Source: an uncultured Fibrobacter sp. (GTDB lineage: Bacteria > Fibrobacterota > Fibrobacteria > Fibrobacterales > Fibrobacteraceae). Taken from it: 64,000 nt of DNA. Made by a program: the position numbers and the translations under genes. The stretch covers positions 1-64,000 of the forward strand of contig NZ_ONDD01000002.1 in the NCBI RefSeq assembly GCF_900316465.1, given 5' to 3'. Below, in pieces: positions 41,446 through 50,467 of this stretch. Under the pieces are notes generated by a model. The model was given only the letters and a program-made list of their open reading frames with translations. It was not told where the DNA came from and searched no databases. Within the stretch, counting starts at the first letter, position 1. Each line of letters begins with the position of its first letter.

Positions 41446-42731
41446 ATGAATCGCTGAAAGAGAGAATGGATGCGTTCCGCGTTCTTGTGCTTTGGCAGAA
41501 GGACGGTAGCTTTATCAAGGAAAGCGGACTTTCGCCTTTCGCGATGGAACTTGCCTTGGGCGTATGCCGTAGGCATTTGTATCTGCAATACTTTTTAAAA
41601 ACTCTCGTAAAGAAAATGCCATCGCTTGAAGTGGCGACGGTGCTTGAGATGGGAATCTTCCAGATGTTCTTTATGGAAATCCCGGACCATGCTGCTGTTT
41701 CGACTAGCGTGGAGCTTGCGAAAGCGGCGAACCTTCAAGAAGGTTCTGCACGGCTTGTAAACGCCGTGCTGCATGCTGCGCGCAAGTCCGGGCTGCCGGC
41801 GCTCCCACCTCAAAAGGTGCGGCGCGTGTCTATCGAGAATTCGGTGCCCGAATGGCTGGTGCGCAGGTGGTTCGATATTTATGGCGGTACACGCGCCGAA
41901 GCGCTCGCCAAGGCGACGCTTGAGCGCCCTGTGGAATGGATTCGCGTGAATCAGCAAAAGACTTCGGCTCCGGTGCTCTCGCAAAAACTTGGAATCACGG
42001 GAGCAAGCATTCTTTATGACCGCTACATTCAAGTGCCTGCCGACGCAAAGCTCAAACCGATTCTGGAATCGGAATCTTTTACGAAGGGCGAATTCAGCAT
42101 GCAGAATCCGTCTGCTTACGAAGTCGTGAAGCTTTTGGACTTGAAGCCGGGCCTTAAGGTTTGGGACGCGTGTGCGGCCCCTGGTGGTAAGGCAGCCCTT
42201 ATGGCCGAGATGGATTCTTCGCTCGAAATTCTTGCTAGCGATGTGTCCGAAACTCGCGTACTTAAAATGCATGACCTTGTAGACCGATTGGGACTCACGA
42301 ACGTCCGCGTCGAATGCATCGACGTTCTCGGGGGCGTTGCGGGCTCTCCCGCTAGAAGGGGTAGCGAGCAACGGAATCGTGCGAGCGAGGGGGAGGCTTC
42401 CCCCTTTGATAGAATTCTCCTCGACGTGCCTTGCAGCAACATGGGCGTGATTGCCCGCCGTCCGGAATCGGTTTACCGCATCACGCCGGAATCGGTCAAG
42501 GAACTGGCCGAATTGCAGTACTCCATTTTGCAGGCCGCCTCGGCAAAGCTTGCTCCGGGCGGAATTCTGGTGTATGCGACGTGCAGTCCGGACCCTGAAG
42601 AGACGACTAAAATTGTGAACCGATTCGTGAAAGAGAATTCTGAATTTGAAAAGTATGGGGATGCGGTGCTCCCGGGTGCCGAAGATTCCCGCTTTGACGG
42701 ATTTTTTGCTCAGGCCTTGCGTCGAAAGTAA
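41439..42731 (+). CDS. rsmB: 16S rRNA (cytosine-967-C5)-methyltransferase
   Basis: The 430-residue enzyme methylates C967 of 16S rRNA. The N-terminal NusB-like domain (about 1-140) has ETATVLEMGIF-type LEVATVLEMGIFQMFF. The SAM-binding motif is DACAAPGGKAA (about 244-254) and the catalytic Cys motif is DRILLDVPCSN (about 324-334), with a second Cys in ATCSPDPEE. The TTG at 41439 has AAGGA eight bases upstream. A 26-residue insert rich in Gly, Arg, Ser and Glu (298-323) lies right before the catalytic motif and is encoded by a palindromic repeat. The frame is intact, so the enzyme may still work. Confidence 0.93.
   Translation: MLDESLKERMDAFRVLVLWQKDGSFIKESGLSPFAMELALGVCRRHLYLQYFLKTLVKKMPSLEVATVLEMGIFQMFFMEIPDHAAVSTSVELAKAANLQEGSARLVNAVLHAARKSGLPALPPQKVRRVSIENSVPEWLVRRWFDIYGGTRAEALAKATLERPVEWIRVNQQKTSAPVLSQKLGITGASILYDRYIQVPADAKLKPILESESFTKGEFSMQNPSAYEVVKLLDLKPGLKVWDACAAPGGKAALMAEMDSSLEILASDVSETRVLKMHDLVDRLGLTNVRVECIDVLGGVAGSPARRGSEQRNRASEGEASPFDRILLDVPCSNMGVIARRPESVYRITPESVKELAELQYSILQAASAKLAPGGILVYATCSPDPEETTKIVNRFVKENSEFEKYGDAVLPGAEDSRFDGFFAQALRRK
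42330..42407 (+). repeat. Two-hairpin palindromic repeat inserted in frame in rsmB
   Basis: The 78-base element starts GGGGGCGTTGCGGGCT, continues CTCCCGCTAGAAGGGGT and AGCGAGCAACGG, and closes GAGCGAGGGGGA / GCTTCCCCCTTT. It occupies 26 codons without breaking the frame. The opening matches 18792-18831 and 29904; the closing hairpin matches 18971-18993 and the inverted copy at 9127. Confidence 0.7.
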
Positions 42732-42755
42732 GTTGCCTAAAAAGAATAGGATTTT

Positions 42756-43361
42756 ATGGGGATGCTGAAAAAATTTTTGTTGATGGTGGCTGGCTTTGCG
42801 CTTGCTGCATTGGCCCAAGAAGATTCGACCAAAGTCGAAGATATCGCGTTTTCCAAGGCGTACCTTGGAATTGAAGGCGGTGAAATTTATCCGTTCGGCG
42901 ACTTGCTTGACGCTACTTACAACACGTTGTATGGCGGATTGAATTTCCGCTATTCGTATTGGAAGAACGTCGATGGCGTGGTGATGTTCCATTACGCGTA
43001 TTTCAAGCCGCGTCCGGATGTGGTTCCTTACGACGGTGTGCACCAGGCTTCGGGTAAACTCGGACTTGATTGGAAGTTCCCCTTGATTCATCCGGTTGTC
43101 ATTGGCGGCGGTTTTGCTTGCAACTGGACTCGTGCCGATTTGGATGACGATATAGTGAAAGACGAAATATACATGCAGCCGGGCGGAACATTGGGCGACA
43201 ACGAAACGGAATTCGGTTGGTTCGCTCGCTTGAACGTGGTGCTTTGGAATTTTGAAAGGTATCGCGTGGGCTTTAATTTTATGTGGGAAGAAATTTGGAC
43301 TTTGCCGAAGCGTTCTGATATGTTGTATGCGGGCATTTATGTAGAAAGGAAGCTTTGGTAA
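42756..43361 (+). CDS. Outer-membrane beta-barrel-like protein
   Basis: The 201-residue protein has a signal peptide (residues 1-22, GFALAALA) and a mature part dominated by amphipathic strands with aromatic girdles (LNFRYSYWKNVDGVVMFHYA, RYRVGFNFMWEEIWTL), ending in Trp after a strand (YAGIYVERKLW), as outer-membrane barrels do. An ATG at 42762 is an alternative start. The stop overlaps the start of the next gene (TAATG), so both are one unit. Family unknown. Confidence 0.65.
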   Translation: MGMLKKFLLMVAGFALAALAQEDSTKVEDIAFSKAYLGIEGGEIYPFGDLLDATYNTLYGGLNFRYSYWKNVDGVVMFHYAYFKPRPDVVPYDGVHQASGKLGLDWKFPLIHPVVIGGGFACNWTRADLDDDIVKDEIYMQPGGTLGDNETEFGWFARLNVVLWNFERYRVGFNFMWEEIWTLPKRSDMLYAGIYVERKLW

Positions 43362-45064
43362 TGAAAAATTGTTCTTTGATTTTGTCGCTTCTTTTGACTG
43401 CGGGCTTTGCCGCGGCTCAGGTTCCTGCTGAAATGGAAGGCATGGAATACGAAACCCGTGCTGATGGAACATTCTTGATTGGTGGACCGACTTTTGTATT
43501 TGATAGGCCTCTGGGCATGGGCGGTGTGCATTCGGAAAGTGAACTCTGGACCCCTGCCAAGTTGCGCGACCGCTTGCTGTTCAACCGCATGTCGGGCACG
43601 CCGACCTGGACTCCGCTTGAACCGGGTATTTGGATTAAGACTGGAAATGAACTGGGCGATCTGATTTACCAGGATTTTATTACCGAAGGTGGTGATCGGC
43701 CTGAAAACAGGACTCCGATTCTGGAAGGCGGTTTCCGCAGCCCGTCATATAAGGGCTTGTGGGCGACGGCGAGATTTTTCCAGGATGACCACTTTTGCAG
43801 TGGCTCCTATAATTACCGCCGTGACATGGTAGATGGCAACTACACTCATCTGGGTGCAAACTGGGCCATGTTCAGTACGGCGTATGGCGGCCTCGGTTAC
43901 ACGAACTCGCTGGTAAATGCATCGGTCTTGGCTGGCGAAGAATACTTGTGGACTTATACGGCAACCTCTCACTGGGTCCCGGCGCATTACAAACCTCGTG
44001 TAGAAGCGCGCGCCGATATCAAGGATTTGTCGCTGACGATTGCTTACGAAGATATCGAGTATGAAAATAGGCACAAGAAAGAAGATGGCGCTCGTAAAGA
44101 AGTGAATGGCTCCGTCTACTACAAGTGCGGCAAGGCCTGCGAAAAGGGAATTTTCCAGATTGGTGCCGGTATGGCATTCCGCGCGGTGGATGACGAAGGA
44201 GCGGTTTTCACTGAGCTTGAAGAAGATCGCGTGGCATGGCCGTTTATGGAACTGCGCGTGCAACCGGTGCAGCGTTTGACGGCAGATGTGACATTCGGTG
44301 TGAACGAACGCGATTGGCTTGTGCAGGACAGCATTCAGTTTGTGGCTCCGGCTCCCGAAAATATGGGCGTCGTGGTGGGCGTCAAGAATATTTCGGGTTC
44401 GCGCTTGAACCCGCTGGCCGATACCAAGGAATTTTACGATGGCCACGAAATTGATTTGACTGCCGATGGCCAGATGAACTTGATTCAGGTCTACGCTTCG
44501 TATGTGGATACGCTGGGAGGCTTTGTTTCTATCGGAGGCCGCGGAAGCCTTTGGGCGGAACATGGTGCCGAAACTTTCGATGCTGATGAATACGAATACC
44601 TCGAAAAATACTGGATGAATATTCGCTATGGCGGTGTCTCCCGTATTGATGATTGGATCAAGGGCGTGACGGCGGAATTGTGGCTGAATACCTGGTATCG
44701 CGACATGTTTAAATTTACGGCGATGGCAGGCTTTGAACACATTGAAGGTCCGGTGGACAATGCCGAAGTGACTCCGGCAGAATTCTACACGGGCTTTATG
44801 GGCGACTGGCTTTTGAATAAGACCTTCAAGATTAGCCATTCGTTACGCTACAGGAGCGATGCCAAGTGGAATTTGCGTAGCCAGAATCCGATGGTGGTGA
44901 AGGGCGACTGGACTTGGGACGCTTCGTTCTCGCAGATGTTCCCGAAGTATGGCATTACTCTGACGGGAACGCTCATGCATGTGCTTGCCGACGAAAACAT
45001 GGAAACGGTGAACGGCGGCTATGACCGCATCCGCTTTATTTGTCAGGCTAAGAAGACGTTTTAG
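43361..45064 (+). CDS. Exported outer-membrane-like protein
   Basis: The 567-residue protein has a signal peptide (residues 1-20, TAGFAAAQ) and AAAGGA upstream of its ATG, which overlaps the previous stop. The mature chain is rich in aromatic amphipathic strands (LTADVTFGVNERDWLVQD, FKFTAMAGFEHIEG) and ends in Phe (RIRFICQAKKTF), which indicates a large outer-membrane barrel. Function unknown; it may act with the upstream barrel. Confidence 0.65.
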   Translation: MKNCSLILSLLLTAGFAAAQVPAEMEGMEYETRADGTFLIGGPTFVFDRPLGMGGVHSESELWTPAKLRDRLLFNRMSGTPTWTPLEPGIWIKTGNELGDLIYQDFITEGGDRPENRTPILEGGFRSPSYKGLWATARFFQDDHFCSGSYNYRRDMVDGNYTHLGANWAMFSTAYGGLGYTNSLVNASVLAGEEYLWTYTATSHWVPAHYKPRVEARADIKDLSLTIAYEDIEYENRHKKEDGARKEVNGSVYYKCGKACEKGIFQIGAGMAFRAVDDEGAVFTELEEDRVAWPFMELRVQPVQRLTADVTFGVNERDWLVQDSIQFVAPAPENMGVVVGVKNISGSRLNPLADTKEFYDGHEIDLTADGQMNLIQVYASYVDTLGGFVSIGGRGSLWAEHGAETFDADEYEYLEKYWMNIRYGGVSRIDDWIKGVTAELWLNTWYRDMFKFTAMAGFEHIEGPVDNAEVTPAEFYTGFMGDWLLNKTFKISHSLRYRSDAKWNLRSQNPMVVKGDWTWDASFSQMFPKYGITLTGTLMHVLADENMETVNGGYDRIRFICQAKKTF

Positions 45065-45072
45065 AAGAAGTA

Positions 45073-45139
45073 ATTAAAGATGTGAAATGTGAGATGTGTA
45101 ATGAGGAATTATTCATTTCACATTACTCATTTCACATTT
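45073..45139. repeat. ATGTGA/TCACAT intergenic repeat, second copy
   Basis: GATGTGAAATGTGAGATGTG and ATTCATTTCACATTACTCAT form an imperfect palindrome similar to 31637-31701. It fills the space between convergent genes and may terminate both. Confidence 0.55.
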
Positions 45140-45141
45140 GC

Positions 45142-46203
45142 CTAAAGTTTCGCCAATGCTTTTAGGCAGAAACTGTTCGCAAAAAAATTCTGGGCTGTTT
45201 CACGCTTGACCCATTGAATTTCGTGTGCCGAATTTGCAGATGCTTTGCGCGTGGGAGCTTTTTCGCGGAGCTTTATATGCAGGACATCGCATTCGATTTT
45301 ATGCACGGTAATATTGTGCTTGAATTTTCCGATGTTTTGAACGCCGCTGACTTGGTCTGCGTTGATGTAATCTTCGGCTTGGGCGGGTAAGCCTGCGGTG
45401 GCGTTGCGTGGTGATTCGAAATGGGGGAGCGTGTATTGGTTCTTGAAAAACTTCTGTCCGCCGTGAATTGCCAAAATCTTGTGGTCCGCGCTTTCGATAA
45501 CGAGTACGGTGCCGTGCCAATCTTTTTGAATGTGCTTTTTGCTGGGCGGAAATTCGGCGGTGCGGCTTTCGGCGAAGGCCTTGCAGGCCCCTTGTAGTGG
45601 GCAGTTTGCGCAATCGGGATTCTTGATTTTGCAAACGGTGCGGCCGAGTTCCATCAAGGCTTCGTTATGCATGTAGGCCTTAGGTGAATCGGCGGTTTCG
45701 CGGGCGTAATCCCAGTAGGTTTTGAGGGCGTCTTTGGAATCCGTCGGCAAAAAGTCGAGCGTGAAAAGTCGCGAAAAAATGCGCACCAGGTTACCGTCAA
45801 GAATCGCTTCGTGCTGGTGGTAGGCGAGACTTAAAATAGCGCCGGCGGTGTACGCGCCAATTCCCGGCAAGGCTTCAAGTTCCTTGCGGGTGCGCGGAAA
45901 TTCCTTACGCTCTGCGACGATTTTTGCAGTCTTTAGAATGTTTCTTGCGCGGCTGTAATAGCCTAAGCCTTGCCAGTATTTAAAGACTTCTTCTTCGCTG
46001 GCTTTGGCAAGTGTTGCAACATCGGGAAACCGTTTCATCCAGCGCGTAAAATAGTCGCGGACTGTAGAAACCTGTGTCTGTTGTAGCATGGTTTCGCTAA
46101 TCCATACAGCGTATGGATCGCGGGGGGTATCCAAATCGCTCAAACGCCACGGCAATTTAGCCGCGTTCATTTTGAACCATTCGCGGAGCCTTTTACAGTC
46201 CAT
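45142..46203 (-). CDS. mutY: A/G-specific adenine glycosylase
   Basis: The 353-residue DNA repair enzyme removes adenine paired with 8-oxoguanine. LPWR (residues 16-19) starts the family pattern; the helix-hairpin-helix is LPGIGAYTAGAILSLAY (about 110-126), with the catalytic Asp in AILDGNLVR. The Fe-S cluster Cys are in CKIKNPDCANCPLQGAC (about 190-206). A Nudix-like C-terminal domain follows. It overlaps the end of the GT4 gene by 11 bases, so they are cotranscribed. Confidence 0.94.
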   Translation of the reverse strand: MDCKRLREWFKMNAAKLPWRLSDLDTPRDPYAVWISETMLQQTQVSTVRDYFTRWMKRFPDVATLAKASEEEVFKYWQGLGYYSRARNILKTAKIVAERKEFPRTRKELEALPGIGAYTAGAILSLAYHQHEAILDGNLVRIFSRLFTLDFLPTDSKDALKTYWDYARETADSPKAYMHNEALMELGRTVCKIKNPDCANCPLQGACKAFAESRTAEFPPSKKHIQKDWHGTVLVIESADHKILAIHGGQKFFKNQYTLPHFESPRNATAGLPAQAEDYINADQVSGVQNIGKFKHNITVHKIECDVLHIKLREKAPTRKASANSAHEIQWVKRETAQNFFANSFCLKALAKL

Positions 46204-47641
46204 ACGCTTCGCGTTTCAGTTTCCTGAAGAATTCGAACTGTGCCTTGGTCGAAGATTGCATGGTGTACTTGAGACTACGTTCGTGGGCCGTCTCGCGCAT
46301 CTTGGCGTAGGCTTCGGGCTGTTCAAGGTACAGCTTGCGGGCTTCTTCCAAAGCGTTCAGCCAGGCATCTTCGTCAATCGGCAAGATTCGGCCTGCAGCT
46401 TCGTCCATCACAATGTCGTGCGGCCCGCCGTAATTGCTGACAATTGCGGGCGTGCCTGTAGACATGGCTTCGACGACCACGTTTCCGAAGGTATCCGTAA
46501 TACTCGGGAACAAGAAGAAGTCGGAATCGGCATAAAGGCTTGCGAGCGTTTCGCCGCCTTGTTCGCCTGCAAAATGCACGCTGTTATCGCCTTCAAATAA
46601 CTTCTTGATTTCTTCAAGATACCAGCCGTAGCCCACATACATGAGTTCTACGTCATTGTGCTTGGCGGCAAACTTTTTCCAGACGCCGTTCAAGAATTCC
46701 AGATTCTTTTCTTTAGAAATGCGCCCGATGAACGAGAATCGCACTTTGCGGTTGCCTTCGCTCTGAATGGCTTCGGTTGCGCCGTTGTATTTTTCCCAAG
46801 TGCCTTTACCGCGCAAATCCTGCGAGAATTTTTCCAAGGGGAGCCCGCGGGGCAAAATCTGCACCTGGTTTGCAGGAATCTTTAGCTGCGACGTGAGTAT
46901 GTCGGCATAGTCCTTGCACGGGCTTACCACGGGCTTGGTCATGCCGTAGAAGATCTTCATGAGCCAAAGCACAAAGTGGAACATCCATTTAGCCTTCACG
47001 AGCGTCTTGGTGTAAGTCGGGACGTCTGTGCGGTAATGGCTAAAGACCTTGATGCCGGCGACTTTGGCGCAGAAGCATACGAGCCAGGCTCCAGGGCTGG
47101 GCGTCTCGAATTCAATCAAGTCAACGGGGTAGCGCTTGAGCAGGCGAAGTACTGGGCCTACGCGGGGAATGGCGAGTTCGCTGTTGGCGTATCCGAGCTG
47201 CTCCATGCTGAATAGGCGCGGGAGTAAAATACAGTAGCCGTTTTCGACGACACCGCAGGGGCGCGTGTTGAAGGCGTTTCCGGCAAGGAAAGCGTGCATG
47301 CCGTGGGCACGCATGTAGGGAATCACGTTTCTCAGGTTGTTGGCGATTCCGTTCGTTTCGTCCAGGTTGTCGGAATAAAAAAGAACACGTACGTCGTCGG
47401 CAGGGTGCTGTTTGCGTTCTTTCTTGAGATAAGATCGCAGCTTCAAAAGCTTGGGAATATTCAAAATCAGCGAACCGAAAACGATGGGTGGAATCATACC
47501 TGTGCGCAGGTTTCCGGGCGGCTGGTGTTTGAAACCGAACATCTTCTTGAAGGTGCTCGTGACGGTGCGTCCAAAGATAGCCGGACGCGTGTCTAAAACG
47601 TCGGTCGGCTTAAGCTTTGTTGAATTTGACGCAGTCGTCAT
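46193..47641 (-). CDS. GT4-family glycosyltransferase
   Basis: The 482-residue GT-B enzyme shows the GT4 donor-site block FPSITDTFGNVVVEAMSTGT (about residues 400-419) with the E-x7-E pattern. RVLFYSDNLDETNGIANNLR (about 87-106) marks the N-terminal domain and RFSFIGRISKEKNLEFL (about 290) the start of the donor domain. Activated sugar, acceptor and product are unknown; lipid-linked mannosyl transfer is common among relatives. It overlaps hisA by 32 bases and mutY by 11, a strongly compressed operon. Confidence 0.88.
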   Translation of the reverse strand: MTTASNSTKLKPTDVLDTRPAIFGRTVTSTFKKMFGFKHQPPGNLRTGMIPPIVFGSLILNIPKLLKLRSYLKKERKQHPADDVRVLFYSDNLDETNGIANNLRNVIPYMRAHGMHAFLAGNAFNTRPCGVVENGYCILLPRLFSMEQLGYANSELAIPRVGPVLRLLKRYPVDLIEFETPSPGAWLVCFCAKVAGIKVFSHYRTDVPTYTKTLVKAKWMFHFVLWLMKIFYGMTKPVVSPCKDYADILTSQLKIPANQVQILPRGLPLEKFSQDLRGKGTWEKYNGATEAIQSEGNRKVRFSFIGRISKEKNLEFLNGVWKKFAAKHNDVELMYVGYGWYLEEIKKLFEGDNSVHFAGEQGGETLASLYADSDFFLFPSITDTFGNVVVEAMSTGTPAIVSNYGGPHDIVMDEAAGRILPIDEDAWLNALEEARKLYLEQPEAYAKMRETAHERSLKYTMQSSTKAQFEFFRKLKREAYGL

Positions 47642-48386
47642 ACTTCACTCCTTTTCCACCGAACAGGTCCAAAGCCGATCCGATGGTGAGGTCTATCGTT
47701 CCGTTTGAAATTTGCTTACAGTGTTTCAAGTCGGCAAGTGACTTGGCGCCACCGGCATAGGTGCAAGGAATCGGGCTGTGCTCGGCGAGGAACATGATCA
47801 GTTCGTCATCCATGCCTTGCTGCTTTCCTTCGACATCGGCGGCGTGAATCAGGAATTCGTCGCAGTAGCGAGAAAGATCTTCGAGCGTTTCCTTGTTGAC
47901 TTCGATGTCAATGAGGGTTTGCCAGCGGTTAATCGCGATTTTCCAGCGAGGTTCTTCTTCGGGAGCACTCACGCGCTTGCAGCTCAAATCGAGAACCAGG
48001 TGCTCCTTGCCTACTGTCTTGGAAAGCAATTCCAGACGTTCGCGGTCAAGCTTGCCTTCCGGGAAAATCCAGCTCGTGACAATCACGTGGCTTGCGCCGG
48101 CGTCCAAGTATTCCTTCGCGTTATCGGCGGTAATGCCTCCGCCTACTTGCAATCCGCCGGGGTAGGCGGCGAGTGCGGCTTTTGCGGCTTCGGTGTTGCC
48201 CTTGCCGAGCATAATTACGTGGCCGCCCTTGATTCCGTCTTTCTTATAGAGCTCTGCGAACCAAGCGGGGGAGCGGTCTGTTTCAAAATTCGTCTTGAGA
48301 CCCGTGCCGCTGTCATTCAGCGAACTGCCTACAATCTGCTTAACACGTCCGTCGTGCAGGTCAATGCATGGGCGAAACTTAGTCAT
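47610..48386 (-). CDS. hisA: HisA (ProFAR isomerase), eukaryote-like type
   Basis: The 258-residue TIM-barrel isomerase converts ProFAR to PRFAR in histidine synthesis. FRPCIDLHDGRVKQIVG (residues 4-20) holds the first catalytic Asp; DLSCKR and CTYAGGAKSL follow. The insertion TGLKTNFETDRSPAWFAELY and the GHVIMLG block match the version known from fungi and plants more than the usual bacterial HisA. It is not beside other his genes. The ATG overlaps the preceding stop (TGATG). Confidence 0.85.
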   Translation of the reverse strand: MTKFRPCIDLHDGRVKQIVGSSLNDSGTGLKTNFETDRSPAWFAELYKKDGIKGGHVIMLGKGNTEAAKAALAAYPGGLQVGGGITADNAKEYLDAGASHVIVTSWIFPEGKLDRERLELLSKTVGKEHLVLDLSCKRVSAPEEEPRWKIAINRWQTLIDIEVNKETLEDLSRYCDEFLIHAADVEGKQQGMDDELIMFLAEHSPIPCTYAGGAKSLADLKHCKQISNGTIDLTIGSALDLFGGKGVKYDDCVKFNKA

Positions 48387-49432
48387 CAGTCTTTAACTCC
48401 GGTAATACACCAATCAATCTTTTTTCCGTGGCTTCCGTCGCTCCTACCCCTGTAAAATAGAACTTCGCCGCCGGCGGCAATCTTGAACGCCTTCTTGGCA
48501 ATCCAGCCGTCTACTTTGTCCAAAAGGCTTGCTTTCTGGAGCGTTTTTGCCACGTTGAACTTGAGAGCGGGAATGCTTGCGTCTTGCCATTCGAAGGTCA
48601 AGTCGCTCTTGGCAAATTTCTTGCCGTTGTAATTGTCGTTGCCATCTTTGATGGCCTTGGGGCTTGCGACCTTGATTCCGGATTCGTCTTTGTAGAGAGC
48701 GTATCCGAACGGTTCGCCGCCTTTAGAAATGGATACTCGGCCTGCAAATAGCGGGCTGCGTGCGCTTGTGCTAAAGTTGACTGAACGTGCCGCCACATCG
48801 ATAGCCTGCGCGGTTTGCCAAGTCTGGTCCATGTAGGCGTAGCCTTTTACGGCAATGGTGTCTTCGTTGTAGGCGATTTTGCCTGCAACGCGGCCGTAAG
48901 GAATGTGAACGTATTGTCCGAAACTTTCCTTGCCGATTTTCCAGACGCCGTTGCCGGGGACTTTTCCGACTTCAGCCGATTCAAAGGTCACGTCCAGCAG
49001 AAATTTGCCGCCCTTATCTGCGGTAAAGTACACGCGGTGATCTTTGCCCGGCTTGTGTTCCATCTTGTATTCGCCCTTGATGTCGATAGTGGCCGAGGCC
49101 TTGTCGGCCTTAAGGCGTTCGGGCGGATACTGGCGGCCTACGGTATAGGTTTTGCTCTTGAAATTCCAAAAGCTCATATCGCAGGCAACTTTTTTGCCGG
49201 AGCCCGGAATGTGGAGTGTGGAGTAATTGATGAAGGCGCGGGTGCCGTTATCGAAAACGAACTGATAGCTCCAAGTTTCGTTGAATTCTTTGGCGCTGTT
49301 GTTGTGCGGCATAAAGTCATCGACCGATACGCTACGCACAGAACCTTGCGGTGCCACGACATCGCCTGCAAACGCAAGCGACGCGCAGAACAAAAACGCA
49401 ACAAAAAGAACTATCAAGTTTTCATTTTTCAT
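48386..49432 (-). CDS. Exported protein, possibly lipocalin-like (CrtC/AttH/Svf1 type)
   Basis: The 348-residue protein has a signal peptide (residues 1-22, FCASLAFAG). The ATG at 49432 is preferred because an upstream start would add a tail formed by the repeat at 49439. The mature part is all beta-strand in pattern, with GYAYMDQTWQT near the middle, which recalls the DxxW signature of the two-lipocalin CrtC/AttH fold. Family call is tentative; lipid or hydrophobic ligand binding would follow from it. It precedes hisA in the operon. Confidence 0.6.
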   Translation of the reverse strand: MKNENLIVLFVAFLFCASLAFAGDVVAPQGSVRSVSVDDFMPHNNSAKEFNETWSYQFVFDNGTRAFINYSTLHIPGSGKKVACDMSFWNFKSKTYTVGRQYPPERLKADKASATIDIKGEYKMEHKPGKDHRVYFTADKGGKFLLDVTFESAEVGKVPGNGVWKIGKESFGQYVHIPYGRVAGKIAYNEDTIAVKGYAYMDQTWQTAQAIDVAARSVNFSTSARSPLFAGRVSISKGGEPFGYALYKDESGIKVASPKAIKDGNDNYNGKKFAKSDLTFEWQDASIPALKFNVAKTLQKASLLDKVDGWIAKKAFKIAAGGEVLFYRGRSDGSHGKKIDWCITGVKD

Positions 49433-49438
49433 TCCACA

Positions 49439-49453
49439 TTCCTCATCCCACAT
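49439..49453. repeat. TTCCTCATCCCACAT intergenic word
   Basis: This 15-base word recurs exactly at 61961-61975, and related TCACAT/ATGTGA words make up the repeats at 31637 and 45073. It overlaps the leader of the lipocalin-like gene. Confidence 0.4.
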
Positions 49454-49461
49454 CACATGTT

Positions 49462-50445
49462 TTACAGTCTCAAATCCTGTCCCATGCCGAGCTTGAGTTC
49501 TGTACGACGGCGTAATACCATTTCGTTGAACAAGTCGGTCAAGCAGTCTTCGATGCTGATCATCGGTTTCCAGCCCATGCTCATGGCCTTTTCGGGGTTT
49601 CCGATGAGGAGCGGAATGTCGTTGCTACGTTCGTAACCCGGGTCAAAACGGAAGTCAACGCTAACGCCTGCAATGTCGACGAGCATTTCGGTGAGTTCGC
49701 GGAAGGTGTAAGACTTGCCGCAGCAAAGGTTGTAGGCTTCGCCTGGTTCGGATTGGTTCAAAAGCTGAATCATGCCGCGTGCCACATCGCGCACGTCAAT
49801 CACGTCACGGCTAATGTCGAGGCTGCCCGAATAAACGGTGGGTTCTGCGCCGTAATACTTGATTTTAACAAGCTGGTAAGTAATCGAGGGAATCACGAAA
49901 CGGCGGCTGTGGTGCGGACCCGTAAAGTGGAAGGGGCGTGCAAAAACCACGTGCAAACCATAGGCGTTCTTGAACTGGTTGCCTAAGAGTTCCATGCAAG
50001 CCTTGGAAGTTGCGTAAGGCGTGAGCGGGTTGGGGGCGTCCGTTTCTTTGTGCAAGTAGGTAAGCTGGTGATCGGTGCGGCCGTAAATTTCGCTGGAACT
50101 CAAAAGCATCACCTTTGCCTTGGGGCAATTCTGACGCACGGCTTCGAGCAAGTTTTGCGTGCCGAGCAAGTTGATGTTCAGCGTTTCGTATGGCTTCTTG
50201 TAGCTGAGCCCCACCGACGATTGGCTCGCCAGGTGGTAAATGTGCGTCGGCTGCACGAACTGAATCACGTCTTGCATGTGCTTAAAGTTCAGCAAGTCGC
50301 CATTCAGGTATTCGACGCCATCGACCTTCTGCCAGGGCTGCGGTTGTTCATCGCTAAAACTGTACAGATCGTGTGTCGTTCCCACAAGGCTCGACAAAAT
50401 ATGGTAGCCCAGGGCGCCTGTTCCACCGGTTACAAGAATACTCAT
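49462..50445 (-). CDS. NAD-dependent epimerase/dehydratase, GDP-deoxyhexose reductase-like
   Basis: The 327-residue extended SDR enzyme has a Rossmann site LVTGGTGALGYHIL (residues 4-17), LLSSSEIYG, the catalytic YATSK (Tyr and Lys, about residue 147) and DVIDVRDVARGM. It resembles GDP-6-deoxy-4-keto-mannose reductase (Rmd) or GDP-mannose dehydratase relatives, so it probably makes a nucleotide-deoxysugar for surface glycans. Its neighbour GT4 is consistent. The ATG at 50445 is chosen since AGGAG is nine bases upstream of it but only three from the ATG at 50451. Confidence 0.82.
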   Translation of the reverse strand: MSILVTGGTGALGYHILSSLVGTTHDLYSFSDEQPQPWQKVDGVEYLNGDLLNFKHMQDVIQFVQPTHIYHLASQSSVGLSYKKPYETLNINLLGTQNLLEAVRQNCPKAKVMLLSSSEIYGRTDHQLTYLHKETDAPNPLTPYATSKACMELLGNQFKNAYGLHVVFARPFHFTGPHHSRRFVIPSITYQLVKIKYYGAEPTVYSGSLDISRDVIDVRDVARGMIQLLNQSEPGEAYNLCCGKSYTFRELTEMLVDIAGVSVDFRFDPGYERSNDIPLLIGNPEKAMSMGWKPMISIEDCLTDLFNEMVLRRRTELKLGMGQDLRL

Positions 50446-50467
50446 ATTCATACACTCCTATTGAGCA

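Noticed and set aside
41595..43472. 625-codon minus-strand frame
   Set aside because: It lies opposite rsmB and two exported barrel genes that have strong evidence; its residues reflect the complement of biased codons.
47610..48386. HisF (imidazole glycerol phosphate synthase) as an alternative call
   Set aside because: The PCIDLHDGRVKQIVG start and the extra block TGLKTNFETD fit HisA of the eukaryote-like kind, and no HisF-type motifs were seen.
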